Source: Crocinitomicaceae bacterium (GTDB lineage: Bacteria; Bacteroidota; Bacteroidia; Flavobacteriales_D; Crocinitomicaceae). From it: DNA of 7,982 bases. The stretch covers positions 1-7,982 of the forward strand of contig JABSPC010000002.1 of NCBI GenBank assembly GCA_013215515.1, written 5' to 3'. A model generated the notes under the pieces. That model saw only the letters and a program-made list of their open reading frames with translations, made no database searches and had not been told where the DNA came from. A program made the position numbers and the translations under genes. Shown here piece by piece: positions 1 through 5,137 of this stretch; positions within the stretch are counted from its first letter, which is position 1, and every line of letters starts with the position of its first letter.

Positions 1-188
1 CCTGAAAAAGCGAATATTCCATTTTCTGTTGACTTAACCGACTCCACCATATCATCACTGACAGATGACCAAGTCATATAATGGACACCTGAATATCCTG
101 GATTAAAATTAAAACCGATTGAGGTTTTAGTCTCTTGGGCCTGAGTCACAATTGGGAAACAAATTAGAAATAGTAGTAGTCGTTTCAT
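1..188 (-). CDS. Secreted, probably outer-membrane beta-barrel protein (5' part only)
   Basis: The reading frame opens with ATG at 188-186 and stays open to the left window edge, so about 62 N-terminal residues are visible. They begin MKRLLLFLICFPIVTQAQ, a typical signal peptide: Lys-Arg, a hydrophobic core, then a likely signal peptidase I cut after the Ala of TQAQ. The mature part starts with alternating residues (IGFNFNPGYSGV) that resemble the first strand of the small outer-membrane beta-barrel proteins common in Bacteroidota (PorT or OMP_b-brl type). That family call is inference, because too little is visible to confirm a barrel. No lipobox cysteine is seen. The gene lies 33 bases after the uvrA stop on the same strand and could be read from the same transcript. 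A poor TAnnTTTG-like match (TATTTTTC, 208-201) sits just upstream but is not convincing. The existence of the gene is well supported; its function is not. Confidence 0.7.
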   Translation of the reverse strand, partial: MKRLLLFLICFPIVTQAQETKTSIGFNFNPGYSGVHYMTWSSVSDDMVESVKSTENGIFAFS

Positions 189-221
189 AAAGCAAGAAAC
201 GAAAAATAAACTACCTTATTG

Positions 222-3032
222 TTAAACTAAGTTAAGCTCTTCTTTTAAATACCGGGCAGTATGTGATTTTACCGCAGCATCCTTAACTATTTTCTCTGGA
301 GTACCCGAGCAGACAATTTCACCTCCACCTTTACCTCCTTCTGGACCTATGTCAACAATATAATCAGCTACTTTAACAATGTCCAAGTTATGCTCAATAA
401 CCAAGACTGTATTTCCTTCATCAACCAAACGCTGGAGAACTTGAAGTAACATTTTAATGTCTTCGAAGTGCAACCCTGTTGAAGGTTCATCTAAAATGAA
501 TAATGTATTTCCAGTACTCTTTTTTGAGAGTTCCGTAGAGAGTTTAATTCGTTGCGCTTCACCTCCAGAAACTGTTGTGGAAGGCTGTCCAAGTTTAACA
601 TATCCCATACCAACGGACACTAAGGTCGCTAAGATTCTACTAATTTTAGGAATGCTTTCAAAGAAAGTCGAAGCGTCATCAATCGTCAAATTCAATACAT
701 CACTAATTGATTTCCCCTTGAATCGAACTTCCAATGTTTCTCTATTGTAGCGCTTTCCATTGCACGTTTCGCACTCAACGTAAACATCTGGCAAGAAGTT
801 CATTTCAATGACTTTCATTCCTCCACCTTTACACGTTTCGCATCTTCCTCCAACAACGTTGAATGAGAACCTTCCTGGCTTGTAGCCACGAATTTGTGCC
901 TCAGGTAAACTTGCGAAAAGGGAACGAATTTCGTCGAACATCTTCGTGTAGGTTGCCGGATTAGAACGTGGGGTTCTTCCAATTGGACTTTGGTCAATTT
1001 CAATGACTTTATCCAAATGTTCCATCCCCGAAATAGATTTATAAGGCTGTGGTTTCTTGACTCCATTATAAATCTCAGCCAATAAGATTGGATACAAAGT
1101 TTGATTAATTAGAGTAGATTTTCCGCTACCAGAAACGCCTGTTACGCAGGTGAAAGTTCCCAACGGAATAGTAAGGTTTACGTTTTGAAGATTTCTCCCA
1201 GTCGCGCCTTTCAGTTGCAATTTCTTCCCGTTTCCTTTTCTTCTTTTCGAAGGGATATCAATCTTCTTCTTTCCTGTGAGGTACTGATTCGTTAATGAAT
1301 CTTTGGCTAGAAATTCCTTAATCGCGCCGGCATTTACAATTTCACCACCATAAACACCTGCTCCAGGTCCAATATCAACAACAAAATCTGCTGCTTCAAT
1401 CATTTCCTTATCATGCTCGACAACAATAACTGAATTTCCAGTATCCCTTAATCTTTGTAATGATTTTATCAATCTCGCATTATCGCGCTGATGCAACCCA
1501 ATCGACGGCTCATCCAAAACGTATAAAACGTTCATTAATTCACTCCCGATCTGAGTCGCTAAACGAATTCGTTGTGCTTCACCACCAGATAACGTTTTGG
1601 CAGATCGATGCAAGGACAAATACGTTAAACCAACCTCAACAATAAAGTTCAATCGGTTATTGATTTCTTTCAAGATCTCAACTCCGATAACCTTTTCTTT
1701 TTTAGAAAGTTCACTTTCGACATTCTTGAACCACACGGAAACATCTGAGATGTCCATTTGTGCAAGTTCACCAATATTCTTCCCTGCTATTCTGAAGTAA
1801 TGTGCTTCTTTTTTAATTCGTGTTCCATTACAGGTCGAACAAATTTTCTTATTCATGAAGGTCTGTGCCCAACGCTGAATCGGAGCTGAGCTTTCTTCTG
1901 AATGTCGAGTTATAAAATTGATAATGCCTTCGAAAATTACCGATTTGTCCTTTCCCGATCGAACGATTCCTTCATTTCCATAAAGAATAACGTTCAAGAC
2001 TTCATCACTCAGTTCCGAAATCTTAGTCGTCAATGAATAGCCTTCTTGCGTTAAATAAGCATCTAACTTTTCAAATATCCACTTGCGCTTGTATCCTCCA
2101 AGAGGAATAATCCCTCCTCCTTTGATCGTTTTATCGCGATTGGGTATTATCCTCTCGATATCGACTTCCGTCACTTCACCAAGCCCGCTGCATGCCTTAC
2201 AGGCACCATAAGGAGAGTTAAATGAAAATAAATTGGGTTCTGGTTCAGGATAACTGATTCCACTTGTAGGACACATTAACGACCTACTGAAATGACGCAC
2301 ATCTCCAGTTTCATAATCCATGATCATCATCGACTTAGCACCGTGCTTCATAGAAGTGACAACATCATCATAAATTCGTTGTTTGTCCTTCTTACGCACT
2401 TCCAAACGATCAATTACAATGTCCACATCGTGAATTTTGTAACGATCCAATTTCATTCCTTTAACGATATCTTGAAGTTCACCGTCAACTCTAACTTTCG
2501 TGAAACCCATTTTGGTAATCTGCTCGAACAATTCGCGATAATGTCCTTTTCGACCCTTAATTTTTGGAGCGAGAACAATTACCATTTTACCTAAATAGTT
2601 ATCGAGAATTAAGTCAACGATTTGATCATCGGAGTATTTAACCATTTTCTCATCAGTAACATAAGAATAAGCTGTACTGACACGTGCGAATAACAAGCGC
2701 ATGAAATCGTAAATCTCAGTAATCGTTCCAACTGTTGAACGCGGTGATCTTGAAACCGTTTTTTGCTCAATTGAAATCACTGGGCTTAATCCTTCAATCT
2801 TATCAACATCAGGTCTTTCCAAACCGCCCAAAAATTGACGTGCATATGCTGAAAACGTTTCAATATATCTTCTTTGTCCTTCAGCGAAAATAGTATCAAA
2901 AGCCAATGATGACTTTCCACTACCACTCAAACCTGTAAAAACGACAAGCTCATTTCTAGGGATTTTCAAATCAATATTCTTCAAGTTGTGTTCCCTTGCA
3001 CCATAGATCTCTATGTAATCCTTTTTGCTCAA
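222..3032 (-). CDS. uvrA: UvrABC excision nuclease subunit A (UvrA)
   Basis: UvrA is the dimeric ABC-type ATPase that finds bulky DNA lesions and loads UvrB in cytoplasmic nucleotide excision repair. The 936 residues match the usual length of about 940. In order: Walker A GLSGSGKSS (34-42), the UvrB-binding and insertion region (about 120-400), signature LSGGEAQR (481-488), Walker B LDEPS with the following GLH (506-514), second Walker A GVSGSGKST (632-640), the C-terminal zinc module C731/C734/C754/C757, second signature SGGEAQR (822-828) and second Walker B LDEPSTGLH (847-855). The N-terminal zinc module is degenerate: C254-P-T-S257 with C278/C281 intact. The start is TTG (3032-3030). The frame is closed upstream by TAG at 3068-3066, the first in-frame Met is residue 111, and the conserved GAREHNLKNI follows at residues 11-20, so TTG is close to forced. 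The TTG overlaps the TGA of the upstream transglycosylase gene by three of four bases (TTGA), which suggests translational coupling. The UvrB-binding region makes the UvrB-independent UvrA2 paralogue unlikely. Confidence 0.97.
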   Translation of the reverse strand: MSKKDYIEIYGAREHNLKNIDLKIPRNELVVFTGLSGSGKSSLAFDTIFAEGQRRYIETFSAYARQFLGGLERPDVDKIEGLSPVISIEQKTVSRSPRSTVGTITEIYDFMRLLFARVSTAYSYVTDEKMVKYSDDQIVDLILDNYLGKMVIVLAPKIKGRKGHYRELFEQITKMGFTKVRVDGELQDIVKGMKLDRYKIHDVDIVIDRLEVRKKDKQRIYDDVVTSMKHGAKSMMIMDYETGDVRHFSRSLMCPTSGISYPEPEPNLFSFNSPYGACKACSGLGEVTEVDIERIIPNRDKTIKGGGIIPLGGYKRKWIFEKLDAYLTQEGYSLTTKISELSDEVLNVILYGNEGIVRSGKDKSVIFEGIINFITRHSEESSAPIQRWAQTFMNKKICSTCNGTRIKKEAHYFRIAGKNIGELAQMDISDVSVWFKNVESELSKKEKVIGVEILKEINNRLNFIVEVGLTYLSLHRSAKTLSGGEAQRIRLATQIGSELMNVLYVLDEPSIGLHQRDNARLIKSLQRLRDTGNSVIVVEHDKEMIEAADFVVDIGPGAGVYGGEIVNAGAIKEFLAKDSLTNQYLTGKKKIDIPSKRRKGNGKKLQLKGATGRNLQNVNLTIPLGTFTCVTGVSGSGKSTLINQTLYPILLAEIYNGVKKPQPYKSISGMEHLDKVIEIDQSPIGRTPRSNPATYTKMFDEIRSLFASLPEAQIRGYKPGRFSFNVVGGRCETCKGGGMKVIEMNFLPDVYVECETCNGKRYNRETLEVRFKGKSISDVLNLTIDDASTFFESIPKISRILATLVSVGMGYVKLGQPSTTVSGGEAQRIKLSTELSKKSTGNTLFILDEPSTGLHFEDIKMLLQVLQRLVDEGNTVLVIEHNLDIVKVADYIVDIGPEGGKGGGEIVCSGTPEKIVKDAAVKSHTARYLKEELNLV

Positions 3033-3928
3033 TTCTGTGGTAATAATATTGTGTATGGCGAACTTCTAAATGTCAACTTATTCGATTTAATCCAAGGGTT
3101 CAAAACTTTCAACATGTGATAATTAGAACCATTTTCTACGGCCCAATGCATCAAGTTATCAATAGATTCTTCTACTTCAATCGAACGCGTTTGGATCGGC
3201 TCATAAAGCGCCATTTTATCTTTATCAAATCCATAATTTTCAGAATCTTCAAAGATAATCTTTAGAGCCAATATTCTGAACATATATCTGCTCGTTTCAT
3301 TGTTTAGATGAAGATCCAAATAATTATCTACTTCTTGTTTTTCCAAGTCCTTTGTAATTCCACCAACACCTCTATTGTAGGATGCTGAAGTCAATAACCA
3401 ATCATCGAACCTTGAATTGGCATCTTTAAGATATTGGCATGCAGCTCTCGTGCTTTTCTCAACATCCAATCTCTCATCCACCTCAGAATCGATTCTTAAA
3501 TCATATTCTTTTCCCGTAGCGGGCATAAATTGCCAAAAACCTTTAGCTCCTGCAGGGCTTATAGCTTGAGTTAATCCACTTTCAATCAAACACAAGTATT
3601 TGAAATCATCCGGCACTCCTTCTTCCTTAAGAATAGCTTCTATCATTGGAAAAAATCGGTTTGCTCTTTTAAAAGATTGAATAGTTGAACTGTGGTAAAA
3701 TGTATTTACAATCAGTTCTTTGTCTAGTCGTTCTTGAACATCAAAATTATCGAAATAGATTTTCTGTCCACTAAACTCCATTTCAAACGGAAGGTCAGGC
3801 ATTGAAAACGACTCGTTTGATTCGACTTTAACAATTGGTATTTCTGATTTTTCTTCCTTAGGAGAACTGCATGAAACAGCAAAAATAAACGAAGAAATAA
3901 CGAAAAGGGAGATACTTAATTTAGGCAT
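3029..3928 (-). CDS. MltD-like lytic murein transglycosylase, lipoprotein
   Basis: This is a predicted membrane-bound lytic transglycosylase that cleaves the MurNAc-GlcNAc bond of peptidoglycan and leaves 1,6-anhydro ends. The 299-residue protein starts with a lipoprotein signal peptide (1-19) ending in the lipobox AVSC with C20 as the lipidation site. A polar linker follows, then an SLT/family-1 lysozyme-like domain (about 90-235). Visible motifs are IESG with the expected catalytic Glu116, GAKGFWQFMPATG (127-139) and ASYNRG (182-187). These fit the MltD-type group of Bacteroidota. E. coli MltD is longer and carries C-terminal LysM repeats; here the protein ends soon after 'LNPWIKSNKL' without a LysM, so binding to the wall may rest on the catalytic domain and lipid anchor. 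ATG at 3928 follows the sugar-phosphate transferase stop by 26 bases, so the two are probably co-transcribed. The TGA stop overlaps the TTG start of uvrA. The catalytic residue is assigned by motif, not by structure. Confidence 0.9.
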   Translation of the reverse strand: MPKLSISLFVISSFIFAVSCSSPKEEKSEIPIVKVESNESFSMPDLPFEMEFSGQKIYFDNFDVQERLDKELIVNTFYHSSTIQSFKRANRFFPMIEAILKEEGVPDDFKYLCLIESGLTQAISPAGAKGFWQFMPATGKEYDLRIDSEVDERLDVEKSTRAACQYLKDANSRFDDWLLTSASYNRGVGGITKDLEKQEVDNYLDLHLNNETSRYMFRILALKIIFEDSENYGFDKDKMALYEPIQTRSIEVEESIDNLMHWAVENGSNYHMLKVLNPWIKSNKLTFRSSPYTILLPQN

Positions 3929-3954
3929 ACACGAAAATAAGAAATAAGAACTAT

Positions 3955-5046
3955 TTATTTCTTTGGTGCCTGAAATTTAATAGTGTTACGATATAGGATA
4001 ATGAACACGAAAACGAAGTATGCTAAGAAAAACGCGATTGGAAGTATCGTTTCCAATTTAACAAGGTTTACCATTGCGATAGCAAGAATGCTTGAAATCA
4101 CTCCAATTATGACAAACACATACCATACTTTTTTATCCGTTAACCCTGAATAAACGAGATGATGCGTTGTATGATCTTTCCCTCCAACCATTGGAGATTT
4201 CCCTTTCTTTAAACGATTAATCACAACAGTAAGCGTATCAACTGCTGTTGGAGTAAACGCCACGAGAGCAATACATAATCCAATCCAAGATGGTATTTCC
4301 GAACCCATTTTAGTATTCCAATCAGCTGGAACATTCCAGAGGTATTCCATTCCGTAGTAGGCTACAAAAAGTCCAATAAATTGTGACCCAGCATCTCCCA
4401 TGAATAACTTAGAGGGGTTTACATTCATAGTTAAAAAACCGAGAACTGCACCGATGACTGCAACATTCATCAAGCTCCATACATTTGTATTAAAGCCTCC
4501 GATCATCCACCAAGAAAATAGACATGTTAGCAATATAAAGAGTACAGTAGTTCCCGTTATACCATCCATGTTGTCTAACATGTTCAGGGAATTCATTACA
4601 ATAACAACCCAAATAACGGTAACAGTAGAGTCTAAATAGAAGGAATGAAATAACTCTATGTGAGAACCTGTCCAAACAAATAGTAATCCACATAAAATTT
4701 GCGCGAACAATTTAATCAGTGGTCGCGTATTATAAGCATCATCCGCCAGTCCCATTAAAAAGGCTATGGACCCTGCTACAAATAATCCTACGAATTGTTT
4801 ATTACGAAAGACATCTGGTTCTTCACCAAAAACCATAGAATATGCAACTGCTGCGAAAACGAAAACTACAAAGAAACTTACACCTCCCAAAGAAGGTTTT
4901 GATTCATTGCTCCAACGAACGACAACATCATTCTTGTTTCGAATCCCTAAAGATCTTGAAAATCGAAGAAGTACAACGTTACTTACGATTGCCACTAGCA
5001 AACCTCCTAAACCGAACCCAAGTATTTGCAGTAATTTAATAATCAA
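3955..5046 (-). CDS. WecA/MraY-family polyprenyl-phosphate sugar-1-phosphate transferase
   Basis: This integral inner-membrane enzyme (363 aa) should move a sugar-1-phosphate, probably a HexNAc-1-P, from a UDP-sugar to undecaprenyl phosphate, the first step of lipid-linked glycan synthesis. It has about ten to eleven hydrophobic segments. Conserved cytoplasmic motifs are GGVSF (54-58), ADDAYNTRP (101-109, with the Asp pair D102/D103), NSLNMLDNMDGI (152-163), MGDAGS (216-221, D218) and GGKDHTTHHLVYSG (288-301). The last motif lacks the triple-His PxHHHxE form of MraY, so a WecA/WbpL/TuaO-like role in polysaccharide synthesis is more likely than peptidoglycan lipid I synthesis. Its position just after wza and wzc supports this. 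The sugar cannot be read from sequence, so I give no symbol. The start is TTG (5046-5044): the frame is closed by TGA at 5052-5050, and no in-frame ATG occurs before residue 71. A five-codon ORF starting with ATG at 5053 overlaps this start in another frame. A TAnnTTTG promoter element lies 24 bases upstream. Confidence 0.93.
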   Translation of the reverse strand: MIIKLLQILGFGLGGLLVAIVSNVVLLRFSRSLGIRNKNDVVVRWSNESKPSLGGVSFFVVFVFAAVAYSMVFGEEPDVFRNKQFVGLFVAGSIAFLMGLADDAYNTRPLIKLFAQILCGLLFVWTGSHIELFHSFYLDSTVTVIWVVIVMNSLNMLDNMDGITGTTVLFILLTCLFSWWMIGGFNTNVWSLMNVAVIGAVLGFLTMNVNPSKLFMGDAGSQFIGLFVAYYGMEYLWNVPADWNTKMGSEIPSWIGLCIALVAFTPTAVDTLTVVINRLKKGKSPMVGGKDHTTHHLVYSGLTDKKVWYVFVIIGVISSILAIAMVNLVKLETILPIAFFLAYFVFVFIILYRNTIKFQAPKK

Positions 5047-5053
5047 GTATCAT
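5036..5053 (-). other. Five-codon ORF overlapping the transferase start
   Basis: On the minus strand ATG at 5053 opens a frame of five codons (MILDY) ended by TAA at 5038-5036. It begins seven bases upstream of the TTG start of the sugar-phosphate transferase and ends inside that gene in a different frame. It is either chance, a leader ORF that competes for initiation, or the trace of a one-base difference: removing one base between ATG and TTG would give the transferase an ordinary ATG start. The reading frame itself is plain; any function is unproven. Confidence 0.25.
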
Positions 5054-5069
5054 AAGTTAAAATACGTTG

Positions 5070-5077
5070 CAAAGGTA
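5070..5077 (-). promoter_or_regulatory. Bacteroidota-type -7 promoter element before the sugar-phosphate transferase
   Basis: Read on the minus strand, this is TACCTTTG, an exact match to the TAnnTTTG -7 consensus used by the primary sigma factor of Bacteroidota. It is the only exact match I found in an intergenic region of the window. Transcription would start near 5063, giving a leader of about 17 bases before the TTG at 5046. No clear -33 TTG/TTTG is seen at the usual 17-21 base spacing; the nearest candidate is TTTCTG at 5098-5093, with a 15-base spacer. It would let the transferase, transglycosylase and uvrA genes be transcribed apart from wza-wzc. Confidence 0.6.
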
Positions 5078-5137
5078 GCCAATTTCATTAAACAGAAAGA
5101 ATCTATTTTGGAGTAATTCTACTCAATTTTGATAATC

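Noticed and set aside
201..208. TATTTTTC as a promoter element for the secreted protein gene
   Set aside because: It deviates from TAnnTTTG at the last base and would leave a leader of only about six bases; in AT-rich DNA such matches are expected by chance.
457..750. Plus-strand ORF of 97 codons opposite uvrA
   Set aside because: It lies fully antisense to the second ATPase domain of UvrA and has no recognisable features. The same reasoning removes the other plus-strand ORFs at 1460-1800, 2292-2594, 4400-4639, 5460-5642, 6855-7112 and 7682-7897.
815..1066. Minus-strand ORF of 83 codons inside uvrA
   Set aside because: It is an out-of-frame reading through the conserved zinc and insertion region of UvrA, so it is a shadow frame.
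3932..3939. TATTTTCG as a promoter element for the transglycosylase gene
   Set aside because: One mismatch to the consensus and almost no room for a leader before the ATG at 3928; co-transcription with the transferase gene is the simpler reading.
4766..5116. Plus-strand ORF of 116 codons opposite the transferase gene
   Set aside because: It is antisense to a strongly conserved membrane enzyme, shows low-complexity Lys/Thr content, and has no recognisable domain; it is a shadow of the real frame.
5111..5124. Inverted repeat GAGTA-ATTC-TACTC after wzc as a possible terminator
   Set aside because: The stem is only five base pairs with a four-base loop, and no T-run follows on the coding strand, so it does not support a terminator call.
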